NCBI GenBank assembly: GCA_963693285.1
Contig: OY848920.1
Span: 6,213,135-6,277,134 of the forward strand
DNA length: 64,000 bases
Direction: 5' to 3'
DNA from: Xestospongia muta
Taxonomy: Eukaryota; Porifera; Demospongiae; Haplosclerida; Petrosiidae
Shown: positions 1 to 11,845 of the stretch, piece after piece
Layout: every line of letters starts with the position of its first letter
How positions within the stretch are numbered: the stretch's first letter is position 1
Translations under genes and position numbers: made by a program
Notes under the pieces: generated by a model
Told to the model about the DNA's origin: nothing
The model's database searches: none
Seen by the model: the letters and a program-made list of their open reading frames with translations, nothing else

Positions 1-1123
1 ACAAGAGTCGACTGTAATTCTGCTATGTTCATGCATAAGAAAATTTTCCTCATAAGTGTCTACAATTGTGATAAAACAACAATTATTATATTTTACATAA
101 GTGAGGACACTAATTTCCATCAAACACCCAGTGTAAATAAACAAGCACATTCCGTTAAATAGCTACTTTTGTTATTCTACTTCTCTTTCTAAAGGTAGTT
201 AAAGACCTCAATGCCATTTCTAGTTAACTCTTTCTAAAATCAATATGTTGAAATGTCACAAATTACTACTAATATAGGTTAACCTTAATTTAGATCTATA
301 TACAATCAAACTGTCTACATTACAGTACCAACCATTTTTTAATTACAGTTGCCTAGGTATACTTACCTGAGTCTACTTGGCTGATAGATCTCCTTATAAT
401 TTGAGTGCTTCTTTTAGAAGTCAAAACTATTATTATAAAATAAATTATTTCATTAATAACATGTAAGTAATATCATAAATATAAAGAAGTGTCAATCTAT
501 AAATACTACTCAATCATTGTGAGAATGGGAATAAAAATTGTACTGAATTTTATAACACGAATTGAAGGAAAGGAATGAATCTGATTGTTTCATTCCTGCT
601 GATACCAACATGCAAGAATTAATAATTAATGACAATTGATCAAAGGGCAATAAATCATGTGTATATAATATAGCACAGAGTTGGCAAGCGACAGTCCTAT
701 TTAGTTTTGCTTGTCAAGCAGTTATCTATTCTTGTTACTACACCTGGCACCAATGGTTGAATGTAGAGTTACCAAGTAATTTCTTATTTAAGCATAGCTT
801 TATGTTTTAAGTTATAGTGCACTAGCTAAATATAAGAATTAAAGAAATTATGATTAATCTGTAGATAAGCATTCATTAAGTATATATGATGTTTATATCA
901 TATTATTTTGGAACATAATTTGGTAGGTCAATAATATTAGGCCTGATATACTGTATACTGGGATATTACTATACACATACCACACCTATATATTACCCAA
1001 GAATTGGCAAAATTTATTTTTGTGAATGGCTTTCGTTTACAAAATTAGAAAAAGTATTCCTCCTAAAAATTTTTCCCAGTATACAGTAATAGTAAAACTA
1101 TAACAATGTAATCAAATGTATAC
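1..1123. other. AT-rich non-coding sequence with one possible 3' exon
   Basis: Mostly AT-rich with stops in all frames. The only coding-like piece is a possible minus-strand exon at 367-426. It is 60 nt, with acceptor ataatag and a strong donor tcag/gtaagtat. It opens in phase 1 and closes in phase 1, as the upstream exons of the 2.3-4.5 kb gene do, and reads a Ser/Arg-rich peptide ending SISQVDS. It could be a downstream exon of that gene. Nothing else is supported. Confidence 0.3.
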
Positions 1124-1513
1124 CTCTGTGTCCAATTTTGGCTAAAAAACGATGTTTAGAAGATTCACAATAAAATGATTCCTGTGTTGCCCCACAAATG
1201 AAGTGATCAGAGCATGAAGGAAGTGGACTAGCCAAGTGTCTACCAAACTGCTGACATGCTTCTTGCTCACAACAATACTTGATACAGCATTGCTTCTGTG
1301 CTAAGATGGTATCGATACCATGAGTGATAGATACTGCTACCTCTTGAAGAATCTTTTCATCTATGCAGGAAACATAGCATTCTATTTTAGTTTTCTTTGG
1401 CCATGGAGCATAAAGTATCACCTTTGCAGGAATATCACTTCGATAAATTCTCACTACATTACAACAGTTCTTTATCGCTGTAAACTGCTGGGATAACTGC
1501 CTCCATTCTCTAC
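1124..1513 (-). CDS. 390-nt Cys-rich exon, unassigned
   Basis: A clean minus-strand exon of exactly 130 codons, bounded by acceptor aagcag and donor gagg/gtatac, phase 1 at both ends. The product begins REWRQLSQQFTAI and is rich in Cys and His, with CCIKYCCEQEACQQF in the middle and CSDHFICG near the end. There is no signal peptide or membrane helix. The matching phase makes it a likely 3' exon of the coiled-coil gene that starts at 4473. I do not recognise the fold: the Cys/His spacing could suit a metal-binding region or the C-terminal part of a Roco-type protein, but neither is established. Confidence 0.5.
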
Positions 1514-1519
1514 CTGCTT

Positions 1520-1675
1520 ATTTTATGAAATCATGAATAAGGTGAAAACCACTGTGAGCATACTCCACAACAAAGCAACAAATATTTGATTGCAGTTCTC
1601 TATAGATTAAAACCTCAGCTTCTTGCCAAAAAAGAATTTTGTCTCCACTACATCCATAAGTGCATTTTATAGATC
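1520..1675 (-). CDS. Possible exon, unassigned
   Basis: After acceptor catgatatag at 1676-1677 the frame stays open for about 50 codons (starting SIKCTYGCSGDKIL, later QSNICCFVVEYAHSGFH) to a stop at 1518-1520. It opens in phase 1 like its neighbours, but no convincing donor is seen before the stop. It may be an alternative terminal exon or chance. Function unknown. Confidence 0.3.
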
Positions 1676-1792
1676 CTATATCATGAAAAACAAAGGATAT
1701 AATAGAACAGAAATGCGTGTGCATACAAACACACATATACTCTAATGGATTCATAAATTTTGAATAAAGTACCAGCAAGATATTATTAATAT

Positions 1793-1925
1793 GTATGTGT
1801 ATGTATGTATACATATGTGCACAGACAGATACAGACACATATCAGTGGATTCATAGCTCATACACTTTAAGTAAAGTGTCAGCAACACACACACACACAC
1901 ATGCACACGTGCACACACACACACA
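1793..1925. repeat. Microsatellites (TATG)n and (CA)n
   Basis: A TATG/TATA run near 1793-1815 is followed by CA dinucleotide tracts at about 1886-1925. The unit around the CA tract (attcatagctcatacatttta then aaataaagtgt) occurs twice, near 1850-1880 and 1938-1968, and more weakly near 1750, so a short segment with the microsatellite was duplicated. ORFs here (His/Val/Cys-rich) are products of the repeat. Confidence 0.8.
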
Positions 1926-2281
1926 TGCACACTAATAAATTCATAGCTCATACATTTTAAATAAAGTGTTAGTAAGAAATCAATCTTTAATTGATGATTG
2001 ACAATAATAATATTGCTCCAAATCAGTTTGTTTTTGCTGTATTCTATTATGAACAGGTGTTGCTATTGTCATTGCTACTTTGTTTACGTTCTTTGTAACT
2101 GCTAGGTACATACCTTGATTTTGTGATGTTTCCTGTTCAATGTTTAAACATCTCTATTTTCGGTTAAATTCTGTGGACCAAAACATAAACTATATAATCA
2201 CCAAGTAATTAATAGTAATGAATAATCATTAAATTCAAATGACAATTAAAAGTAGTCATTTTTAATAATACCTCCACATGA

Positions 2282-4473
2282 TTAACAAAATGAAGGGACA
2301 TTACAAATATCAGTTAAAAATTCACCAATGTAGTGAATACTATGTACACACGAAAGGGCAATATTGAATGTAGCTTCTTCTTGGATTTTCATTTGTTCTA
2401 TAAAGTTGTTTCGTTCAGCTTCTAATAGCATTCTTTTTTCCTCAAAATCTTCATTTTTCTTGTGTATTCATCATATAATCTTTTTTCTCGTTCTTCTAGC
2501 TCTATGGGGACATACCACAGAGCAAAAATAGTACATAATATAATGTGATAGTTATGCACATTTTCATAATATGCATGTACATGTACAAGTGCTCAACATT
2601 TGGAATCACTAAACATTCAAAATTGTAGATGTGTTATTACGCTTAAAAATTAGCTTAAGCAATAACTAGTCACCTGTAGTCACTAAAATGGATTAGTAAC
2701 ATAATATTTATATATGTGTAGTTCTGTCAGGCTTAGAAATGTGACAATTGTTTATCAGAACTTGGAATCATAGGTATATAAAAGCATATATTCATTCATC
2801 TTAGAGAAAAGATTTACACTTAGCATTTTTGTTTGTAGTCATATACATGTACGTTGGCTCTGGCTTTAATAACAGCCAAGTGTATAGTTCAAAAATTTTA
2901 TATTGTGGCTTCATCTGCACGCCACAAGGATATAAAATTGACTTTGATTATTCCATTTATAGTTATATTTTTTTAGTATCTTTGTATCCACTATGGCTTG
3001 CAAGAAATGTTTCACCAATCTTTACAATGAGGATAGGCTTGTTGCTGTGTTATTTTATAACGAGTCACGAGATTCAGTGAACATAGTGCAAATAATCACA
3101 GAATTAGTACCATATTGAACATCTGTTCAGTAAAAACTTAATGAAAGAATCATGAAACAATTTCTATTGAACAGAGGGTATTTAATGAATCACTAAAACA
3201 CCTCAAAGTACCTACAGTGTATTAGTAATTTATAAACATAAAATGAAGCAATTTGATTGGTCAGAATCTACAAGCGTTGTAGAATTAATTAATAAGCATA
3301 CCTTTCTTCCTGTTTTCCATTTCAACTTCTAATCTATGTCTTTCGTTTTGAAATTCTTGTTTTTCTTGCTCTAATTCTTGAGTCTTAGATATAAGGTTAT
3401 TACAAATTTGTTGTTTTTGCTGTTCCAGCTCTACAAATTAATAAAGTTTAGGACAAATATAAAACACACACACACAGATATCTGTTATGCAGGCAATATA
3501 TGCAAAGCAGATCCATACACTACTGACCTTCGAGTTTTTCCTTCATTTCTGTTAAGGCATCCTGTTCCTCTTGTAGTTTTTTCTCCTTGTTATTCAAAGC
3601 TTTAATGACAAAAGCAGACTTAATGCTTATTTAAAATAACAGTTAAATATGTTTAGACAAGTTATGAGTAATTCCTTTTGATGTTATTAAGAAAAATGAG
3701 CTATCTATCTGTAGATAGAGTGCATATGTTTAGAGATACAAGATACAATAAACACAAACATACCAGTCATAACAGAGTACATTCTATCTTCAAAGTCCTT
3801 TTTCTGATCCTTCAACCTTTGTTCCCGCTCAGCTATGTCTATATTGATGAAGATAATATATCTAAAATACAATATATATGAAGCTGTATGTTTAAAAGTG
3901 CACAAAAATTTTCAAACTGTTTTATATCCAATATCCTGTATTTCTTAGAACAAAATATCAGTCACAGTCATTTGAATGGAATAATAATTTATTTTGTTAT
4001 AACAAAGTCGTTATTTTATTATTACTTTTTGATTGCTGCTTGAGTCTCAAAAACAACATATTCAATTCAGCAAATGTGTTGCTTCCCCTATATGAGCACA
4101 CATTTGTCAATGACCATTATTATACCTTCCTTACTTTCAGACATTTGGACTTGGATTAATTGTTGGTGTAACTGATCTAAATGTCAGAAGATAAAAAACA
4201 TAACAGTATTGTCTTTTGTCCTTATAATTAAGCCTTGACCACAACAAAATTTCATTACGTTTTGATATTTAACAATGGAGCAACAATTTTTCATACTTCA
4301 AGCTTAAGTCTTGCCTACAAGATTTAACAGTTTCTCTGCTACTATTTTTGTATACATAATATTATATATTATAATGCTGTTAATATCTCTAGCATCATAC
4401 CTTCTCTTTGCTGGCTTTCCTCAACTATTTTCCTAAGAGATCTAATTTGTCTGCTAAAGTCTTCCATAACCAT
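2282..4473 (-). CDS. Coiled-coil protein built from phase-1 mini-exons (5' part of gene)
   Basis: Six consecutive minus-strand exons, each with GT-AG borders: 4401-4473 (Met at 4471-4473, MVMEDFSRQIRSLRK), 4126-4176, 3764-3838, 3528-3599, 3302-3430, and 2282-2501. Every junction is phase 1, and the four internal exons of 51, 75, 72 and 129 nt are all multiples of three. The product is almost pure heptad repeat rich in Glu, Gln, Lys and Leu (for example EQEKQEFQNERHRLEVEME), so a long dimeric coiled coil is expected. In the last exon the coil shifts frame near 2455: EEREKRLYDEYTRK is in one frame and RMLLEAERNNFIEQM in the next, after which a stop falls at 2282-2284. This is one indel, real or an assembly error. 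Partner and function are unknown. The exons at 1.1-1.7 kb and 0.37 kb may belong to the same transcript. Confidence 0.6.
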
Positions 4474-4900
4474 TGTGGGTGATCTCAATGAGGTTAATAA
4501 AGTATATAGATGAATATAAAACTTTCTAATAAATGTAGGGATTGTGATACAAATATCTGAAATGGTTTAAAATGTACATATACATGGCTTATATGACTAC
4601 TATATATGATTCTTTAACTGCCAGCCCTACTGTAGCCTTTTTAAAGATGTTTGTACTGCCATGCATGGCCATTCCTACATTTCATGACTTTTTAACGAAG
4701 AGTTTATATAATTGTTTGCATTGCTTTTCTATAAAGAAACAACTCTTTATAATAATAATAATCTAATGTTTTACATATTTAGGAAAGTCACAAACTAGAA
4801 ATCCCATATAAAATGAATGGTGTTGTTTACAATACACCATGATCTGACATCCTGAATAATTTACATATTATTAATGAATGCTTGTGCAAGAATTTTCTAG

Positions 4901-7900
4901 ATTATGGAGAGTATTCCGTAAAGGAAGAGGAATGACATTTCAGCAGTTAAGCCAGATTCTTTCTCCTCGCTCTTCTATTGTACAAGGACCACGAGATTTT
5001 CGTCGGCGATCATCTTTCACTTATAGAAGACGATTGGTAAGAAATGGTGACTTATTAACTGTGACTGCCAACTTTAAGTTAATAGCTCAGAAATTGATAA
5101 TATTTACTGATAGCTTAAAGTGTGACACACTAGTATCATATAATATACTACAGTCACACTGGTGTGTAGCATGTCACTCATCTTTATGGTGATTTAGTAG
5201 TAATGTTTGTGCTACGATAATGAGTAATCATACTTTAATTTATGGCTCTGAGCCCTTAATAAGTCTAAGTTTGTGACATTGACACATTCAAAATAATTAT
5301 AGGGAATTTGCTTGAAAAGTAAGAGGAAGTACATTATGATGTTAGTTAACTTCTGTTTACACTATGATCAGCACTTGAAACAGTGAATTTACTAATATAC
5401 ATGTAGCATCATTGTAGTGATATATCTACATAAGTGCTGCTGTCACCCACCTGCCTGATTGACACAGCAATGGTCAAATTACCGGTAATATACTCTAATT
5501 GTAATACCATTTGCAGTTTGTATATAGAAGGGTTTTTATATTGTAATGAGTACATCTTTCGTATAGCTTAGTGTTGATGAATCAGCTGGTGACAGAGCTA
5601 TACCAATGGAATCTCTTACAAAACTTCGTCCATCACATCAATTGTCCCACTCAAGACATCGTTCTGATATCTCTTCTGATGTCCTCCGTATGATCCATAT
5701 GGAACAAGAAGGACCCAGTCCTGCTGTGAGCCCTGCTCATTCTGTAACTGAACAGCCACATCTAAGATCCAGTCATAGTCTTGAAGCAGTACAAGAAGAG
5801 AATGTGGAAGAATCTGTTTCAGAAGAATTTGTACAAAGTGATCATGAGAAAAAAGAGTCTCCTAGACGATTTGAGCCACTGATACCTTCCATTAATATTG
5901 AAGTGAATGTCACAATTAATATTGACAGTGGGTCTGTAATACTACACAGTGAAGACCTTGGGTAAATATATGTTTCATTATTGTAATCTCCTTACACAAA
6001 TACATGTATCAAGGCTGTTTCTGAGTTAGGAAATACTTAATTTATACTTTAAATTATGAAGTTCAAATCCCATCAACATTACTGCTCTTGGAACTAACTA
6101 TCCTGATTCAGATGATGAAGATGAAGGAGAAAAGGAAGAAGAAAAAGAAGCTCCCATAACAAAACCACAACCTCCCACCCAACCTCTGTCTTTCCCTGTT
6201 GAAGTTTGCATCACAGTCCAGATCCACCCATCTAAGATTTATCTTACATGTAACCCACATGCTCATGTTAGATGCCTCATTGAAATTCCCACTGTTAGTT
6301 TTATCATCTCGTTTTCATTATTTTCACAGAAGCAATTTGAGTCAGTATGTGCTCCTTCACCCACTGCTCCAGAATCATCAGTGGTATCATCCCAGGGAGA
6401 TGATGACATTGCCACATTTAATAATCCTAATATTACTGGTTGTCTGAAGACATTTGCATTAGTTATGTACACACCCAAGGTCCATACTAGCTCACCACAC
6501 TCACTGTTGTCACAGAAGGAAGATAAGGAGGCATTTAGTTTAGTGTTAGGATAGGCATTTGTTCATCTGAGTCGTAAATCTGTATATGTGCAGTCATCAT
6601 CTTGTAACAGTGTTGATGATTACATGACACATGAAAAATTGAAAGTGGCAGGTATGGATGGATAAATGGATAGATGAGCTAACTAGCAGTCTGTTAAACT
6701 GATAACTTTAATGACTCTTTCTCTCTCCCCTATAGTTATTCCTATGATTGAGAGTCTTATTTTGTCTTATGATTGGAGCTGTCTCAAGACATTACATGGT
6801 TTCGTAAGTGCTGATATCATACTGGCCTAGTAGAAGCTCTTTTTATTGGTCGTAAAACCAAAGAGGATGCCCCTCCCTATTCTCCTTCTCCTGTCGATGT
6901 GCAGTATTGGAGTCCATCACTAAGTGGAGGTGAATCTTCAACAGGTACGTTTCCATACTTTAGTTAGCAGCTTTGTGGTCTGTCTAGTGATTTGTAAATA
7001 ATGAACTATTTATCTGTGATATACGTGTAAGTATTATATATCATCATTACATGTAATTTTCTATAGAACCCAGTGGTGTAGTTGAGATCTCTGATACCAT
7101 CTCAGCAGAGATTGTGGTAACTGTATCAGTAGTAGACGCTAGACTATATGCTAATGTGGCTCAATTTATGGGCGATGCACAGTAAGTTATCTCAGCATAA
7201 AGTAATGATAGTAATTAACTTGTGAAAGTTGTATCTAAACTAAAAACGTTCTCTTCTCTAGAGTCTTGTTAAATCACCTCCAAGGTCATAGTCATGCTGA
7301 TGTTCAACACAATGAATTAGTTCTTTTTCAATGTGATGGAGAAATTGAGGAAATGGAAGGAGATGCTCAAGGAGGTGTGGTTGCTGGAGACCTTACAATC
7401 AAAGACACTCAGTTGCATAGTAAGTATAAAAATGAAAATGTTGTCATTACCTGGTACAATGTACGTTGTGATGATATTCCTGGAATTAGTAGCTCGCTTA
7501 AAATTCTCAAAAATTATTTTATAAAATGGAATTTGGTTGTATGAGATTAGGTGTCGTAGGGAAAATTACTAAATAAAAATCTTCAGCAAATATTTGACTA
7601 TTTAGTATAGAGTAAATTCATTGACAACTGGTGACATGCCATGTTTTGGCCAAGAAACCTGCATATGTATTGGCAACCTCTATTTCAAATACTTTGCACT
7701 TGTCATAATATTATAGATGCAAAAATTTATGTTGAATACCCACAAAGACCTATATTTTGTTTTATTGTTACACCCTCAAAAGCAGCATATGACACTCTTC
7801 AATAATTCATTATTAAAAGTATTCTCTATTTCTTCAGTAAGGACATCAAGTCATAGTGGTGGTGTCCCAGAACACTATGGTAGTGTCTCCATAGTTGTCA

Positions 7901-9764
7901 TTCAAGGCCACATTGATTATATGAGTTCTCATATTATGCTAATAAGAGCTACACAATTACACACTAAAATCTGGGATGTCTGGGAGGGAATTCGGCAAAG
8001 TGCTTAAGACCATCACACAGCAGCTAGCATTCAGATCTGTGTTTCTTTTACTTGGTCAACTCTCCAGATAGCTATACATCGCTCTACAGCTAAAGCCTTG
8101 TTTGGTATAGCCCACAAAATGTATGATTTTGTTATGCAACAGAAGAGAAGTGAGCGTACCATTGGTCTCATGATACCAGCTGGTACTGCTGCCTCAACTG
8201 CCTTTGCTGCTTATCAGGAAAAACAAAAGCAGGCAGAGAAAAACAGAGCTGCAGAGATTGGTAGGTGTGGCCACATGTTTATACATATACATGTATGTCA
8301 ATATAATTGTGCTGAAATTGTATCTTTAGTGTGTGTTCATGAAATATTAAAGTAGAAGCACTTTTTCTTATATTGATAATTTAGCAGGTTCATATTTTAC
8401 ATTTTATGATCCTATATATCACATGTTTCCATCCTTATCTACAGAGAACCCTCTCTTAGAGCATCACCACTGGGTATGGGCAGTTAGAGTTAGCAGTATT
8501 GAACTCATGAAAGCCGTTGGTATTGATATTTCCACTGATCAACACAATGTTTCACTGGGAAGTTCCATTGAAGTCTCAGGTTCTAACATGTCTCTGGTTT
8601 GTTTCCATGGGACATCATTTAGAGAGGCTGGGTGGGCAGTCTTTAATATAGATCTCATAAATGCCAAGTTCTCCACCATTGCCATTCCAGGACTAGGATC
8701 TCTAGCATCAACGGAAACACTAGAAAAGGGAAGTATGGCATCATTAGCAAAGACACGTATTTGCAATCAGAAATGTTATATACGTCTTGGTGAAGAGGGG
8801 TCTAAATTCAAGGAATTAGCAGCTGTTTATCATGTGTCTGCTGGACGTGGTGGTGTACCTCCAATATCTCATAAGGAAATTCCTGACTGGTTAAACTATG
8901 CATGTATTGATCACTACATTCACAGTACACAAAGTACAGCTGGTAAAGCAATGACGTTTTTGAAACAAAGCCAAAAGCTAACTATCCAGCCAATCATTGG
9001 CATCCCAGCATTTGAGGTCAACCTCTTAAACGAACATCTCTGGCTTGCATTAAATATTCTTGAGAACCACAATATTTCTGATATCACCCAATCTGCTACA
9101 GTGGAATGTACATTGCTATCGAAATTTCATGAGGGTATCTCAGTGACCACTACTGTTGAAATTACCTGTTTCTTCATGATCTGTTTAAAGCTTATGTTGA
9201 TCATTTGGAAAGACACAAAGTTTCATTCAGTAAGTTTGATATTTTGACTTTACAGGAGACTCAATATTAGTTATTACTGACCACCCAATGATTGAACAGT
9301 ATTGTTGTATTTGTAAAACAGACTTTCAAAAATGACTAGACATCATAATCTTGATTTCACTGAATATTTACTCTCTTTTAGGACCTCCATTTATTGGTGT
9401 ATCCCAATCTCCAGTACCAGTGTCTGTAGATCATACTGATACATCTAAATCTGAGGAACCTACCAAGCTCTCTACATGCACAAGACAATTTGTCAACATT
9501 CACTGGGAGCTAGACCCTCATCTTGTTTAAATGGCTAAAGCTCAATGGGCTAGTGGCCAATTTAACCCCCACGTTAGTTGGCTATTAGAAATGTTAGGCT
9601 TTAAGCATGCGTGCACCACTATTCCTAAGTCCATTCAAAGAGGCCTCATGGACCCATTAGATCTTGGAATAGCTTCACTAGTTGAGTTATTGATAAAGGT
9701 GTCAGGTACTAAGAAGATTCGAATTAAAGGTGATACACCTCCATCAACTGAGCCGTCAGAATGA
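4901..9764 (+). pseudogene. BLTP1: BLTP1/KIAA1109 (tweek) family C-terminal region, disrupted
   Basis: A chain of plus-strand exons: 4901-5036, 5567-5961, 6062-6651, 6736-about 6803, about 6830-6944, 7067-7181, 7262-7419, 7838-8260, 8445-9229 and 9382-9764. Family landmarks are SGSVILHSEDL, VQIHPSKIYLTC, a TWSTLQIAIHRST strand, and the end TTIPKSIQRGLMDPLD. That end closely resembles the conserved C-terminus of BLTP1, a giant bridge-like lipid-transfer protein working at ER contact sites. Breaks: TAG at 6552-6554 inside a strand reading AFSLVLG then AFVHLSRKS; a frame jump near 6803-6830; TAA at 8005-8007; a frameshift near 9150-9160, after which the next frame reads FLHDLFKAYVDHLERH; TAA at 9528-9530, just after WELDPHLV. 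Between the breaks, codons and splice sites are well kept. This is either a young pseudogene or paralogue, or sequence with errors. The N-terminal bulk of the protein is absent. Confidence 0.75.
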
Positions 9765-10117
9765 TGGTTATATCAATGTTGATTAGTTAATGAAATTACA
9801 GACTTTTATAAGTCCATTTTATGTCAGCATGTGTATAATTAATTGTTATTACTTAATTTTATTAATATTTTTGATAAATCAATTTTCTTGTATATTAAAA
9901 TACTAATTCATCAAGCACCCAACTTTTAATAAACAAAGCTGACAGACTAGGAGCGCCGGTAGTATACAGCAATTCAGTTACGTATATATATAATTATTAT
10001 AAACGTTTATATTAATAGCCCTGTTTCCTCTTTCTCACCTAAGTCACTACCGTGGGTTCATTAGTATGTTTGTAAGTAGGTTGATTCTCGTCTTCTCTTG
10101 CCCTCCCTCTGTTTTAG
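9765..10117. other. Intergenic or intronic gap
   Basis: AT-rich spacer between the BLTP1-like stop and the GPCR exon. It contains the polypyrimidine tract and acceptor (ctctgttttag) of the next exon just before 10118. No other feature seen. Confidence 0.6.
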
Positions 10118-11845
10118 TTTTCTGAACAGAGATCCTTGTGCAGACTGCCAAAACGTGAACAAACCATGCAGGTGTGATAGTCAATGCTCCTTTTACAAAG
10201 ATTGTTGTCCCAACGCAAATGTAACCTCTACCAGTCAAGAAACAGTCAAAGAATGTCAAAGTATCTATGTGAAGTCCATTGATAATGTCCCAGTGGCTAG
10301 AGGAGATGCTATCTATATGATAGCAACCTGTCCATTTAACTGGACAACAGATGCAGTAACTGAAGATATCGCTAAAAACTGTACCTCTGAGTCAAAACTA
10401 CCACCAGTCTCTGACGTCAACACAGGGTTAATATATCGTAATGAATACTGTGCTATATGCCATGACATTGATCTCACTGGTGTTGCTATATGGTCAGTTA
10501 GGCTACGGTGTAAAGCTGAACTCTACAATATTACTAAAATCACGTTAGATGATGTATTCATGTACTGTCAAGACTGTGTTCTTGATCCACCACCTAATAT
10601 CACCTTAGATCCACGATGGTGTTTTCCAACTATAGTTCATTGTCCTTCATATCAACCTAATTCTCTTCATTTTGGGATTTCTAATACCACCTACCTTGAA
10701 TTAGTAGAGAATTGTTCTAACAGTTCCTTTGATCTTGTCAAAAAGCGTTCATTCCGATTGGAAGTACCTTATGAGGCACTATATTATAACAGATATTGTG
10801 CACTGTGCAATGGTGCTCATGAATTTTTGCAACAATGCTTTGATGTAACTGAAACGTTAATACTGAAAAGCAGTGTGAGAATGTAGTAGGACAACTTATT
10901 ATAGGTATATAGATCATTATTACTCAGTGATTATTATTCATTTTGTGTATCTTTTTATACAGGCCCTGTTCCCTTTAGTATAGTGCTTGATCTCACTGGC
11001 TCAGGTATTGTACGTGTCAAAGCTGTAGAAATCAGACCAACAAATCTTGTCACATGTCAACCTGATGAAATATTGCTTCCTGGGATAAGTTGCCGTCAAA
11101 TCATGTGTCCTACTGGACGGCAATTCATTCAAGGTAGTTGTCGTCAACCTCTTCCACGACCAACTCATATTAATAATATCACTAATGAGACAGGCAGTGA
11201 AGTGGTTTTTTATTCCCACCCACATTAATTAACTGCACTACAATAGCTTTAGAAGATAATGAGTTTACATGGGTAAATAACTTGACAATTTTGTTTCTAA
11301 ATAAAGGAAGAATGGTAATTGGTTTTAATAGCCAAGGATGTCCCTTAATTTGTGTGTTTAATGTAACTATTTGTGTAAATATCATTGAGTATCCTAAAGG
11401 GATTGTTGAGCTTATATACATAAGATGTTCTTTGTCAATAGTGGGCAGTAGTATGATCTTGATAACATATTGTTTATTTTCGGATTTGAAAACATTACCT
11501 AGTCAACTTCTTATGAATTTAGTAGTAGCATTTCTTATTGGAGATGTTTCCATTTTTTTGGGAGGAGCCATATCACCTCTCATTCTCTCTGTACCATTCT
11601 GTACAACAGTAGCTATATTACTACACGCTTTCTTTCTAGCTCGATTTAGTTGGATGATCATATTAGCTATTGTATATACACGTACCTTTAGTTTAGCTTT
11701 TCGATTAAGAGTTGTTAGAAGTAAAAATTATAAAAGAAAGCTGTTGATCTTTTACATGTTGTTGGGTTGGGGGATACCACTCTTAATTACTACTATAACA
11801 ATAATAGTCAACTTCACAACTGGTGGAGCAGTACATTTATGCTCC
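10118..11845 (+). pseudogene. Somatomedin-B/secretin-like GPCR, truncated after TM4
   Basis: Exon 10118-10872 encodes an ectodomain opening with CADCQNVNKPCRCDSQC then DCCPN, a somatomedin-B-like Cys pattern, followed by CxxC pairs (CAICH, CQDC, CALC) and many N-glycosylation sites. A phase-1 intron leads to exon 10963 onward. The frame breaks near 11215-11225: stop TAA at 11226-11228, with the protein continuing in another frame from INCTTIALEDNEFTW. Helices follow: TM1 around IVGSSMILITYCLF, TM2 LLMNLVVAFLIGDVSIFL, TM3 with AILLHAFFLARFSWM, TM4 with LLGWGIPLLITTITIIV. The TM2-TM4 motifs match class B/adhesion-type receptors. After TM4 (about 11845) similarity ends at minus-strand coiled-coil coding sequence, so TM5-7 are missing. 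Surface receptor by family; ligand unknown. Non-functional as read. Confidence 0.7.

Noticed and set aside
6552..9530. Stop-codon reassignment to explain the in-frame stops
   Set aside because: TAA, TAG and TGA all end normal frames elsewhere, and the ankyrin exons contain none, so a variant code is not supported.
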